From assembly GCF_028561335.1 (NCBI RefSeq), contig NZ_JAQQTG010000003.1:22659-86658 (forward strand): DNA of 64,000 bases, in the 5' to 3' direction. The notes under the pieces are model-generated. The model searched no databases. It saw only the letters and a list, made by a program, of their open reading frames with translations, and was not told where the DNA came from. Positions 52,528-60,659 of the stretch are shown here, one piece after another. The translations under genes were made by a program, and so were the position numbers. The DNA is from Aequorivita todarodis. Its GTDB lineage: Bacteria; Bacteroidota; Bacteroidia; Flavobacteriales; Flavobacteriaceae. Each line of letters begins with the position of its first letter. Within the stretch, counting starts at the first letter, position 1.

Positions 52528-53871
52528 TCAATCGCGAAGTGTCTTCCGAATTTCCCGATTCAAAAAATAACCTGTTACAAGGGTTGAAAGCACATCGGCT
52601 GCCGGAAAGGAAATCCAAACGCCAAGTTCGCCAAAGTAATGTGGCAGTATAAAAATAAGTGGAATAAAGAAAAATCCCTGTCGTGTTAATGTGAGCAATA
52701 AAGCAGGAACGGCTTTCCCGATGGCCTGAAAATAGGCGGAGCCGATCAACTGGATTGCTATAATTGGCGTTGCCGCAAACACCCAGCGCATATAGTGCGG
52801 CGTTTCTGAAAGAATATCGGCATCTGTCGTGAAAACCGAAACAATTTCCTCAGGGAAAATCATAATCACTGCAAAAATTAGTAACCCCAAACCGCCAGCA
52901 TATAAAATGGCTTTGTTGATGCTTTCGCGAACTCGAGCAAATTTATGTGCGCCATAATTATAGCCTGCAATTGGTAAAAAGCCTTGGGTAACACCTAAAA
53001 CCGGGAAAAGCGCAAACATCAACATCCTGCCAATAATTCCATAGGCGGCAACAGAGGCTTCGCCTCCCAAATTGAAAAGAATATTGTTCATTAAAAGATA
53101 GGTAACGCTCACTACAGCCTGTCGCGCAAGAGTTACGAAACCCAACGCTGACATTTCTTTAATAATGGAAGTGTTAAGTCCAAAATGTGGTAGACTTATT
53201 TGTAATTCCGACTTATTGCTTAAGAAAAACCAAAGTACATACGCAAAACACAAGCCATATGAAATGGTCGTAGCCCAAGCCGCCCCTTCCATGCCCATAT
53301 CCAAAAGATTTATGAGAATATAGTCTAAAACAAGATTACCTACGGAAGGGATAATCATCGCAATCATTGCGAACTTAGGCTTTCCTTCGGCACGGATTAC
53401 GTTGTTTCCCATCATACACAACGCCAAAAGGGGTACGCCGTAAAGAACGATGCGATAATAGATTTTTGCAGGTTCAAAAATGTCGCCTTTCCCTCCAAAA
53501 GCCGGAATGAGTTCATTTATGAAAATCAACCCAAAAACCACCATTGCAGTAGTAAGCAAAAGCGTTAAAGTAATTTGATTTCCGAAGGTTTTAAGGGCGC
53601 GCTCCTTGTTGCCAGCTCCTAAAGCACGAGAGATTATTGAAGAACCACCAATACCAATAGCCATTCCCAATGCAGCTATAAAAAACGAAACAGGTAAAAC
53701 TACATTTATGGCGGCAATGGCAATGGAACCAATCCAGTTGCCCACAAAAATGGTATCCACCAGAATATTCAGCGACATTACCAAAATTCCAATAGATGCG
53801 GGAACGGCCTGTTTTATCAATAAGCTTCCAATGGAATCTGTGCCCAATGTGGCGCTTTGGTTGGGCTTCAT
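52528..53871 (-). CDS. MATE-family multidrug/metabolite exporter
   Basis: 447 residues from the ATG at 53871. About twelve transmembrane helices arranged as two repeats; the N-terminal helix carries IKQAVPASIGILVMSLN followed by DTIFVGNWIG, typical of MATE. MATE proteins export organic cations with Na+ or H+. The start codon overlaps the hemH stop by one base (TAATG), so it is translated from the ferrochelatase transcript; export of a tetrapyrrole intermediate is a speculative possibility. Confidence 0.9.
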   Translation of the reverse strand: MKPNQSATLGTDSIGSLLIKQAVPASIGILVMSLNILVDTIFVGNWIGSIAIAAINVVLPVSFFIAALGMAIGIGGSSIISRALGAGNKERALKTFGNQITLTLLLTTAMVVFGLIFINELIPAFGGKGDIFEPAKIYYRIVLYGVPLLALCMMGNNVIRAEGKPKFAMIAMIIPSVGNLVLDYILINLLDMGMEGAAWATTISYGLCFAYVLWFFLSNKSELQISLPHFGLNTSIIKEMSALGFVTLARQAVVSVTYLLMNNILFNLGGEASVAAYGIIGRMLMFALFPVLGVTQGFLPIAGYNYGAHKFARVRESINKAILYAGGLGLLIFAVIMIFPEEIVSVFTTDADILSETPHYMRWVFAATPIIAIQLIGSAYFQAIGKAVPALLLTLTRQGFFFIPLIFILPHYFGELGVWISFPAADVLSTLVTGYFLNREIRKTLRD

Positions 53872-54908
53872 TAGGCAATTGCGGTTTTTACATCTGCAAT
53901 GCGCCATTGGTCAATCCAGCTGGTCAAGACTTCGGACCAATCATCACGGTCGTTTAAACAGGGAACAACAGTAAAATCCTTTCCGCCCGCTTCGTGAAAA
54001 ATTTCTTGACCCTCCATTGCTATTTCCTCTAAGGTTTCAAGGCAATCACTTACAAAAGCTGGAGTTACAATCGCCATTTTTTTGGTTCCTTCAAGTGCCA
54101 AACGCTCTATGGTTCTATCGGTCGGCGGTTTCAGCCATGGATCAAAACCCAATCGAGATTGGAAGGCGTTGGAATATGTGCCTGGCTTTAAGTTCAATTT
54201 TTCGGCAACCAAAGCAGTGGTCTTTAAACACTGGTGGCGGTAGCAAAATTCATGGGCGGGCGATGGGGTTATGCAGCAACTGCCATCAATCTTGCAATGG
54301 TTTTTGGTAATGTCGCGCTTATAAATATGTCTTTCCGGCACACCGTGATAGCTAAAAATTAGATGTTCGTAATCTACATTTTCAAGTTTCTCTGAAATAC
54401 TTTTTGAAAGCACTTCAATATATTCTGGCTTGTTGTAAAATGCGGGGAGTGATGTAATTTCCAAATGCGGAAAAAATTCATTTTTAAGCTCTTCCACTTT
54501 CACGTCAATGGTTTCTGTGGTTGCCATTGCAAATTGTGGATAAAGGGGAATGGTTAAAATTTCATCCACGCCTTGATCTACCAATTCCTGTAGTCCTTTT
54601 TTTAAAGTCATACTTCCGTAGCGCATTGCCAAAGCAACGGGAACGGTTGTTTTTTCCTGAATTTTTTTCTGAAGTCTTTCTGAAATAACAATCAAGGGTG
54701 AACCCTCGTCCCACCATATTTTTTGATAAGCTTCGGCAGATTTCTTTGGGCGGGTATTCAAAATAATTCCTCTTACTATAAAGGAACGCAGCCAAAATGG
54801 AACGTCGATGACCCGAGGATCCATCAAAAACTCATCGAGATATTTTTTAACGTCTTTTGGATTGGTACTGTCCGGCGAACCGAGATTTACGAGGAGGACT
54901 CCTTTCAT
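53871..54908 (-). CDS. hemH: Ferrochelatase
   Basis: 345 residues. Starts MKGVLLVNLGSPDST, as in the family; the catalytic His is in YHGVPERH (about 185-192) and the Glu in CLETLEEI (about 289). It inserts Fe(II) into protoporphyrin IX to give protoheme in the cytoplasm. Operon with the MATE exporter downstream; about 1 kb from the AraC-type regulator and 1.2 kb from hemA. A TAATTTTG box upstream (minus strand, 54928-54935) is the likely promoter. Confidence 0.95.
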   Translation of the reverse strand: MKGVLLVNLGSPDSTNPKDVKKYLDEFLMDPRVIDVPFWLRSFIVRGIILNTRPKKSAEAYQKIWWDEGSPLIVISERLQKKIQEKTTVPVALAMRYGSMTLKKGLQELVDQGVDEILTIPLYPQFAMATTETIDVKVEELKNEFFPHLEITSLPAFYNKPEYIEVLSKSISEKLENVDYEHLIFSYHGVPERHIYKRDITKNHCKIDGSCCITPSPAHEFCYRHQCLKTTALVAEKLNLKPGTYSNAFQSRLGFDPWLKPPTDRTIERLALEGTKKMAIVTPAFVSDCLETLEEIAMEGQEIFHEAGGKDFTVVPCLNDRDDWSEVLTSWIDQWRIADVKTAIA

Positions 54909-54998
54909 AACTTTGGAAAATTTTAGGCAAAATTACTCTTTTATAATACAATCCTCAATACAGACTATATTTAAAAACAATGACACAATTTTTATTGC

Positions 54999-55910
54999 TT
55001 AAGCATTTAGCCCCATCAAAAACTTTTTTGGCGTTGTGCCAAATCTTTTCTTAAAAGCGGCAATAAAATGGCTGGAGGTGCTGTAACCCACTTTTAATCC
55101 TACCTCGTTCACGTTGTGAGAACCCGTGGCTAAAAGTTGGCGTGCAACTTCCATTTTATAATCAAATAGAAAACTAAAAACAGAATCGCCATAAACTTGT
55201 TTAAACCCCTCTTTCAATTTATTTAGTGGTAGGTTTATCTCGTCTGCCAATTGTTGCAGGGTTGGGGGTTCGGCCATTCGGGCGACCATAATCTGCTTGG
55301 CTTTTTTTATTTTGGAAACATTGTCTTCATCTGCCAAAAATGGGCATTGCTCTACATCGGCATCTGCTGGGCGGTTGAAGTATAAGCTTAGCAATTCGTA
55401 AGCCTTGGCCTTAAAATACAATGGTTTTATGGTTGGGTGTAGGTTGTAATTCATCAATTGGTTCAGCACTACGGCCATAGATGGCGAAATATGGCCATCC
55501 TTATAATACTTTCGGTCTTTGTTTTCTTCACTCAAAAAAGTGATGTAATTGGCTTCCGTAGAAAAAAGACTGTGGAATTTATTGATGGGAAGCAATACCG
55601 AGAGCACCCACGAATGCGGGTTAAGCGACAGATCCAGCGGCAAATCGCGTTGCGGATTATAGAGCAACAACGAATTCCCTTCCTGTATGGACAGTTTGTA
55701 ATTTCCTTTGTTAAAAACAAAGGAAGCCGAGCCCTTTATACAGAAATGAAACTGGATGAAATTGGAACTCACTTCCCGCTTAAAATTTTGGTTCTCATCG
55801 GTTTCACTGTTGAATTTTAAGATGAAAAACCCGGGTGAAATCGTTGTTTCTTCATAAAAACCTATCTCCTTGGCGGGTAAACTTTGAGCGACATTTTTTG
55901 ATGCTTCCAT
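54999..55910 (-). CDS. AraC-family transcriptional regulator next to the heme operon
   Basis: 303 residues. An N-terminal sensor domain (about 1-180; FIQFHFCIKGSASF) resembles PchR/YbtA-type AraC regulators of iron acquisition. A linker holds Cys189-Pro190 in EQCPFL, a possible heme-regulatory motif. The C-terminal AraC DNA-binding domain has two helix-turn-helix units (LQQLADEINLPLNKLKEGFKQ split here, and VNEVGLKVGYSTSSHFIAAFKKRFG split here). It is divergent from hemA, with a perfect palindrome between them, so it likely controls heme biosynthesis (inference). Confidence 0.85.
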   Translation of the reverse strand: MEASKNVAQSLPAKEIGFYEETTISPGFFILKFNSETDENQNFKREVSSNFIQFHFCIKGSASFVFNKGNYKLSIQEGNSLLLYNPQRDLPLDLSLNPHSWVLSVLLPINKFHSLFSTEANYITFLSEENKDRKYYKDGHISPSMAVVLNQLMNYNLHPTIKPLYFKAKAYELLSLYFNRPADADVEQCPFLADEDNVSKIKKAKQIMVARMAEPPTLQQLADEINLPLNKLKEGFKQVYGDSVFSFLFDYKMEVARQLLATGSHNVNEVGLKVGYSTSSHFIAAFKKRFGTTPKKFLMGLNA

Positions 55911-55930
55911 ATCAATTCTGAATGCTTTCT

Positions 55931-55949
55931 ATTTAGAATAGTTCTAAAT
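55931..55949. promoter_or_regulatory. Palindromic operator candidate between the AraC gene and hemA
   Basis: ATTTAGAA-TAG-TTCTAAAT, 8-bp arms with a 3-base spacer. It lies 21 bases from the AraC gene start and just upstream of the hemA -7 box, where the -33 element would be, so a bound protein could repress or activate hemA. The binding protein could be the AraC regulator or a Fur/DtxR-type regulator. Confidence 0.55.
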
Positions 55950-55959
55950 TAAATAGTGT

Positions 55960-55967
55960 TAACTTTG
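55960..55967 (+). promoter_or_regulatory. -7 promoter box of the hem operon
   Basis: TAACTTTG, an exact TAnnTTTG, 135 bases before the chosen hemA start. No good TTTG at -33, which suggests activator dependence. Confidence 0.5.
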
Positions 55968-56102
55968 TCCTGAAACCGCGAATTTAGGGGTTAAAATATG
56001 ATAATTGTCATATTTTGCCCTTTTTTAACAGCCAACGACATAAAAGATACCGCTGGCGTTATTTTTTAAAAAACAATGCGCTTACATTTGCTCCTGTTTT
56101 AT

Positions 56103-57362
56103 ATGGAAAACTTGAAAACATATTCTGGCCAATCCCTCGAAGGCAATTTTTACGCCATCGGCCTAAACTACAAAAAAGCAGATGCCGAAATCCGTGGCCA
56201 CTTCAGCATTAGTGATATTGCGAAGGAAAAAATACTCCTTCAGGCCAAAGCAGACGGCATTCCTTCCCTTACCGTAATTTCCACTTGCAACCGCACCGAG
56301 CTCTACGGCTTTGCACAGCATCCATACCAAATTATAAAATTGCTCTGCGAGCACACCAACGGCACGGTGGAGGAGTTTGAAAAAGTAGCCTATATCTATA
56401 AAAACCGCGATGCCGTATCGCATCTATTTACGGTTGGTACGGGGCTGGATAGCCAGATTTTAGGCGATTTTGAAATTATAAGCCAACTGCGAAATGCTTT
56501 CCGCGAGTCCAAAAAACACGACATCATCAATCCGTTTATGGAGCGTCTTGCCAATGCGGTCATCCAGGCCAGCAAGCGTATAAAGAACGAAACGGAGATT
56601 TCCTCCGGCGCTACCTCGGTGAGCTTTGCGGCCGTGCAATACATAATGTCGCGCGTGCCCCATATTTCCGAAAAGAACATATTGCTCTTCGGTACCGGGA
56701 AAATAGGTAGAAATACCTGTGAAAACCTGATCAAGCATACCAAAAATGACCATATCACCCTTATAAACCGCACCAAGGAAAAGGCCGAAAAGGTGGCCGG
56801 CAAATTCAATTTGGTGGTGAAGGACTATGCCGATATACAAAGCGAAATAGCCCAGGCCGATGTGCTTATCGTCGCTACCGGCGCGCAACAGCCTACTATT
56901 TCCAAAGAGCTTCTGTACTTGAAAAGACCGTTGCTTATCCTGGACCTCTCGATTCCGAAAAACGTTTCCGAGGATGTCCTGGAGAACGAATTGGTTACCC
57001 TGGTGCATATGGACCATCTATCTGCGGTAACGGACAATACACTTGAAAAACGGGCGGCCCAACTTCCGCAGGCGAAGAAAATAATAGCCGAAATAGAAAA
57101 GGAATTCAACCAGTGGGCCGACAACCGAAAGTTTGCGCCTACCATTAAGGCCCTTAAAAGTAAGCTGTTGGAAATCAAGGAAGGGGAAATTGACTATCAG
57201 CGCAAAAAGATTGATGGATTCAACGAGGCCCAGGCCGAAATAATCAGCGACCGTCTTATCCAAAAAATAACTACACATTTCGCCAATCACCTGAAAGGCG
57301 AGGAAGGCGCTGCCGAAAGTATAGAACTCATCCGAAGGGTTTTCCAACTTGAAACTGCCTAA
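56103..57362 (+). CDS. hemA: Glutamyl-tRNA reductase
   Basis: 419 residues from the ATG at 56103 (MENLKTYSG), preferred over one at 56076 that adds nine residues. The catalytic Cys is in STCNRTELYG (about 59-68); the NADPH domain has a Rossmann motif FGTGKIGRN near 197, and the dimerisation helix is at the C-terminus. It makes glutamate-1-semialdehyde from glutamyl-tRNA, the first committed heme step. First gene of the hem operon, with a regulated promoter region upstream. Confidence 0.95.
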   Translation: MENLKTYSGQSLEGNFYAIGLNYKKADAEIRGHFSISDIAKEKILLQAKADGIPSLTVISTCNRTELYGFAQHPYQIIKLLCEHTNGTVEEFEKVAYIYKNRDAVSHLFTVGTGLDSQILGDFEIISQLRNAFRESKKHDIINPFMERLANAVIQASKRIKNETEISSGATSVSFAAVQYIMSRVPHISEKNILLFGTGKIGRNTCENLIKHTKNDHITLINRTKEKAEKVAGKFNLVVKDYADIQSEIAQADVLIVATGAQQPTISKELLYLKRPLLILDLSIPKNVSEDVLENELVTLVHMDHLSAVTDNTLEKRAAQLPQAKKIIAEIEKEFNQWADNRKFAPTIKALKSKLLEIKEGEIDYQRKKIDGFNEAQAEIISDRLIQKITTHFANHLKGEEGAAESIELIRRVFQLETA

Positions 57363-57364
57363 TC

Positions 57365-58339
57365 TTGAAAAAAACAATCCGAATTGGCACCCGCGACAGT
57401 GAACTTGCACTTTGGCAAGCCAACACCGTAAAATCCAAACTTGAGGCTTTGGGCTATACCACCCAGTTGGTTCCCGTAAAGTCTGAAGGCGACTTGGTGC
57501 TGGACAAGCCCCTTTACGAAATGGGCATTACCGGCATTTTTACCAAAACGCTGGACGTCGCAATGATAAAAGGCACGGTGGACATTGCCGTGCACAGTAT
57601 GAAGGACGTGCCCACGCAATTGCCCAATGGTATCGTGCAGACCGCTGTTTTGGCGCGTGCCTCTTCCGAAGATATTTTGGTACAGCCCCCCTTAATCCCC
57701 CCGAGGGGGGAAATTGACCCAGAGCAACCCTGTACCATCGCAACGGGAAGTTTGCGTCGGCAGGCACAATGGCTTCACCGTTACCCACATCATAAAGTTG
57801 TGGATCTGCGCGGAAATGTAAACACCCGTCTTCAGAAATTAAAGGACAACAACTGGCAGGGCGCAATTTTCGCGAAAGCTGGTTTACAGAGATTAGGATA
57901 TGTGAGTGAAGCGAACATAAAAAGCCCCTCCTTTGGAGGGGTTGGGGAGGCTTTTTGGGAGGTTTTAGACTGGATGCTCCCCGCCCCGGCACAGGGCGCA
58001 ATGGTTATTGTAGCTTTGGAAAATGATGATTTTTGCAAGGAAGCCACTTCAAAATTGAACGATCCCGCTTCCGAAATCTGCACCCATATAGAACGCGAAT
58101 TCTTAAGAACCCTCGAAGGTGGCTGTACCGCGCCAATCGGTGCGTTTGCTGAAATAATTGAGGACAAGGTCCTCCTTAAGGGCTGCCTGTTTTCTTTGGA
58201 CGGAAAGGAAAAATTGGAGATTGAAAAGACTGTGGACAAAACCGATTACCTACATTTTGGAAAGGAATGCGCCTTGCAGATATTGAAAAATGGCGGCAGC
58301 GAATTGATGGCGCAAATCAAGAGCCAGATCAATAAGTAA
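57365..58339 (+). CDS. hemC: Hydroxymethylbilane synthase with two in-frame palindromic inserts
   Basis: 324 residues. Assembles four porphobilinogens into hydroxymethylbilane. Hallmarks: IGTRDSELALWQA (7-19), ATGSLRRQAQW, and the dipyrromethane-attaching Cys in LEGGCTAPIG (about 257). Two stretches do not fit the family: residues 107-120 (QPPLIPPRGEIDPE) and about 184-200 (containing SPSFGGVGEAFW). Both are encoded by GC-rich palindromes of the kind found between genes elsewhere in the window. The frame is kept, so the protein should still be functional. Starts 2 bases after hemA. Confidence 0.93.
   Translation: MKKTIRIGTRDSELALWQANTVKSKLEALGYTTQLVPVKSEGDLVLDKPLYEMGITGIFTKTLDVAMIKGTVDIAVHSMKDVPTQLPNGIVQTAVLARASSEDILVQPPLIPPRGEIDPEQPCTIATGSLRRQAQWLHRYPHHKVVDLRGNVNTRLQKLKDNNWQGAIFAKAGLQRLGYVSEANIKSPSFGGVGEAFWEVLDWMLPAPAQGAMVIVALENDDFCKEATSKLNDPASEICTHIEREFLRTLEGGCTAPIGAFAEIIEDKVLLKGCLFSLDGKEKLEIEKTVDKTDYLHFGKECALQILKNGGSELMAQIKSQINK
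57683..57724. repeat. GC-rich palindromic insert 1 within hemC
   Basis: CCCCCC-GA-GGGGGG hairpin at 57697-57710, preceded by CAGCCCCCCTTAA. Multiple of three, encodes 14 residues absent from the usual family sequence. Confidence 0.65.
57917..57957. repeat. GC-rich palindromic insert 2 within hemC
   Basis: CCCCTCC-TTT-GGAGGGG hairpin (57925-57941) inside a larger AAAAAGCC...GGGGAGGCTTTTT near-palindrome. Read in frame as SPSFGGVGEAF. Confidence 0.7.
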
Positions 58340-58359
58340 GTATTTTAAATTTCATTGAA

Positions 58360-59046
58360 ATGAAAAGCGTTCTCTCAACAAAAAAATTGAGTCCTTCTCA
58401 AAGGGAACTGCTCGTAAACGCCGGAATTTCCCTCGTAGATTACAATGCCATAAACATTGAATTTGTTCCTTTTAAAGCCCCGAATACTGTGGAAAATGCT
58501 ATTTTCACAAGTCAAAATGCTGTAAAGGCCTATTTAAATGAAAAAGACCAACTCCCCTCTCCTTTGGAAGGAGAGGGGTGGGGGGTGAGGATGTTTTGCG
58601 TGGGTGAAAAGACGAAATCGCTTCTGGAGGAAAACGGGTTCAAAGTGGTCAAAATGACCGAATATGCTTCCGAATTGGCTTCGTATTTAGTTGAAAACCA
58701 TAAAAATGATTCCTTTCACTTTTTCTGCGGAAACATCCGAAGCGATGAAATTCCCTCAAAATTGAAGGAAAACCATATCGCTTTTGAAGAAATTGAAGTA
58801 TATAAAACAACGTTGAATCCGAAGAAATTTGAAAGGCAGTTTGATGCAATCTTGTTTTTCAGTCCAAGCGGCGTGCGAAGTTATTGCGAGGAACGAAGCA
58901 ATCTTACTAATGATGAACCAACATTCGTTTGTATTGGCACAACAACTGCTTCCGAAGCAAAAAAATATACCGAAAACGTAGTAATTGCAAATGCCACAAC
59001 CGTGGAAAGCGTAATTGCCAAAACGGTCAAAAAATTAAAAACATAG
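58360..59046 (+). CDS. hemD: Uroporphyrinogen-III synthase with a palindromic in-frame insert
   Basis: 228 residues, poorly conserved as usual for HemD, but with FTSQNAV (about 49-55), FCVGEKT (about 79-85), a central FFCGN (about 124) and FFSPSGVRSY (about 167-176). It cyclises hydroxymethylbilane to uroporphyrinogen III. Residues 64-77 (QLPSPLEGEGWGVR) interrupt the expected link between the first strand-helix unit and FCVGEK; they are encoded by a palindromic element. Follows hemC by 20 bases. Confidence 0.88.
   Translation: MKSVLSTKKLSPSQRELLVNAGISLVDYNAINIEFVPFKAPNTVENAIFTSQNAVKAYLNEKDQLPSPLEGEGWGVRMFCVGEKTKSLLEENGFKVVKMTEYASELASYLVENHKNDSFHFFCGNIRSDEIPSKLKENHIAFEEIEVYKTTLNPKKFERQFDAILFFSPSGVRSYCEERSNLTNDEPTFVCIGTTTASEAKKYTENVVIANATTVESVIAKTVKKLKT
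58549..58590. repeat. GC-rich palindromic insert within hemD
   Basis: CCCCTCTCC-TTTGGAA-GGAGAGGGG perfect 9-bp hairpin (58554-58578) followed by TGGGGGGTGAGG; 14 codons, frame kept. The peptide SPLEGEGWG is a recurrent translation of this repeat type. Confidence 0.7.
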
Positions 59047-59053
59047 AAATTAT

Positions 59054-59087
59054 AAACCTAACAGGTTTTTAAAAACCTGTTAGGTTT
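59054..59087. repeat. Perfect 34-bp palindrome between hemD and hemE
   Basis: 17-bp arms without a loop, AAACCTAACAGGTTTTT and its complement. A diverged copy lies at 60616-60647. It could attenuate the operon or be a dispersed repeat. Confidence 0.75.
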
Positions 59088-59099
59088 GAACTAAAGCTT

Positions 59100-60128
59100 A
59101 TGATAAAGAACGATTTATTCTTAAAAGCCCTCCGCGGCGAAAACGTGGAGCGACCGCCTGTTTGGATGATGCGCCAGGCCGGAAGATACTTGCCCGAATT
59201 TCAGGAGATAAAAGCGAAATACGACTTTTTCACCCGTTGCCAAACCCCCGAACTTGCAAGTGAGATTACCGTGCAGCCCATCCGCAGATACGGCATGGAC
59301 GCTGCTATATTGTTCAGCGATATTTTGGTAATTCCGCAGGCAATGAACATTCACGTAGAGATGAAACCCGGCGTTGGCCCCTGGTTGCCGGATCCAATCC
59401 GCTCCGCAAAAGATTTGCAACGAGTAATTGTGCCGGACATCAACGAAACCCTCGGCTATGTAATGGAAGCCATAAAGATGACGAAAGAAAAACTGAACAA
59501 CGAAATTCCGTTGATTGGTTTTGCGGGTAGTCCGTGGACCATTCTTTGTTATTGCGTGCAGGGGCAAGGCTCCAAAAACTTTGATAAGGCGAAGGAGTTC
59601 TGCTTTACCCAACCCGTATTGGCCCACGAACTGCTTCAAAAAATAACCGATACCACCATTCTATATCTAAAGGAAAAGGTAAAAGCTGGCGTAAATGCCG
59701 TGCAGGTTTTTGACAGTTGGGGCGGCATGCTTTCGCCCACCGATTATCAGGAATTCAGCTGGCAATATATGCAGCAAATAATTGATGCCCTAAAAAATGA
59801 AACGCCCGTTATCGCTTTTGGGAAAGGTTGCTGGTTCGCATTGGACACCATGGCAAAAAGCGGTGCATCGGCTTTGGGGGTAGATTGGACTTGTTCCCCA
59901 AGAAACGCTCGCTATTTGACTGGCGGAAAGATTACTTTACAGGGAAATTTCGACCCCACGCGCCTTTTCAGTCCGCCATCCGAAATAAAAAAGATGGTAA
60001 AACAGATGATTGATGAATTCGGGAAAGACCGCTATATCGTGAATTTGGGCCACGGAATCCTGCCCAATATTCCGCTGGAAAATGCAGGCGCCTTTATTGA
60101 AGCGGTGAAGGAATACAAGCAGGAATAG
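59100..60128 (+). CDS. hemE: Uroporphyrinogen decarboxylase
   Basis: 342 residues. Begins with the substrate-binding motif [16 protein letters not shown] (about 18-33), followed by the catalytic Asp in [10 protein letters not shown] (about 64-73) and conserved Tyr and His residues (NLGHGILPN near 320). It converts uroporphyrinogen III to coproporphyrinogen III. The stop codon directly abuts the next start. Confidence 0.95.
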   Translation: MIKNDLFLKALRGENVERPPVWMMRQAGRYLPEFQEIKAKYDFFTRCQTPELASEITVQPIRRYGMDAAILFSDILVIPQAMNIHVEMKPGVGPWLPDPIRSAKDLQRVIVPDINETLGYVMEAIKMTKEKLNNEIPLIGFAGSPWTILCYCVQGQGSKNFDKAKEFCFTQPVLAHELLQKITDTTILYLKEKVKAGVNAVQVFDSWGGMLSPTDYQEFSWQYMQQIIDALKNETPVIAFGKGCWFALDTMAKSGASALGVDWTCSPRNARYLTGGKITLQGNFDPTRLFSPPSEIKKMVKQMIDEFGKDRYIVNLGHGILPNIPLENAGAFIEAVKEYKQE

Positions 60129-60611
60129 ATGCTTTGGCGGATTGTAAGAAATCTGGATTTCGGGCAGCTCTTTGGGTTGCTTGGTCTTTTTCTTAGGAAT
60201 CCGTTGTACATCTTTCCGACCATTTTCGCCACAAAGAAATGTATGACAATTGCCGAACGGGAGTACGGCAGCAAGCATCATTTGGGAAATCCCGCGAATG
60301 CATTCCGGCATGCGCTTTGGGTAATTTTGATAACCAAAAAATGCCTGAAATGGCAGAACAACGAACAAAAGGTAAAAGCCTGGGCAAAGCAGTTTACCGA
60401 TTGGCACGAGGATTTTTCGCCCAACAAAGCGTTGGAACGCGCCATGGATTTGCACAATAATGCAATGGGACTTCGTTATTTTGAGCAGATAAAAGACAGA
60501 AACGAAGCAGAAACGGTTTCATTTTTAAAACAAAGAGCTTCGGAAGCGGTAAAAGTTTTAACGGTTGAAGAGGTTAAAAGTATTGAGGATAAATTAGTTT
60601 ATATCGATTGA
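60129..60611 (+). CDS. Conserved protein of unknown function in the hem operon (DUF6973-like)
   Basis: 160 residues with a hydrophobic N-terminus (about 10-30) and a conserved core ANAFRHALW (about 55-63) and DLHNNAMG (about 112-119); the paired His and HNN pattern could bind metal or be catalytic. I think it resembles DUF6973, but this is from memory. It starts right after the hemE stop with no gap, so it is translated with hemE. Link to heme synthesis unproven. Confidence 0.6.
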   Translation: MLWRIVRNLDFGQLFGLLGLFLRNPLYIFPTIFATKKCMTIAEREYGSKHHLGNPANAFRHALWVILITKKCLKWQNNEQKVKAWAKQFTDWHEDFSPNKALERAMDLHNNAMGLRYFEQIKDRNEAETVSFLKQRASEAVKVLTVEEVKSIEDKLVYID

Positions 60612-60614
60612 AAA

Positions 60615-60647
60615 GAACCTAACGGGTTTTCGGAACCTGTTAGGTTT
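60615..60647. repeat. Diverged copy of the AACCTAACAGGTTTT palindrome
   Basis: GAACCTAACGGGTTTTCGGAACCTGTTAGGTTT; arms AACCTAAC / GTTAGGTT with a few mismatches in the centre. Same type as the palindrome at 59054-59087. Confidence 0.7.
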
Positions 60648-60659
60648 GGATTTAGGAAA

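Noticed and set aside
57365..58339. hemC as a frameshifted pseudogene because of the odd segments
   Set aside because: Both inserts are multiples of three and all catalytic motifs, including the cofactor Cys, remain in frame.
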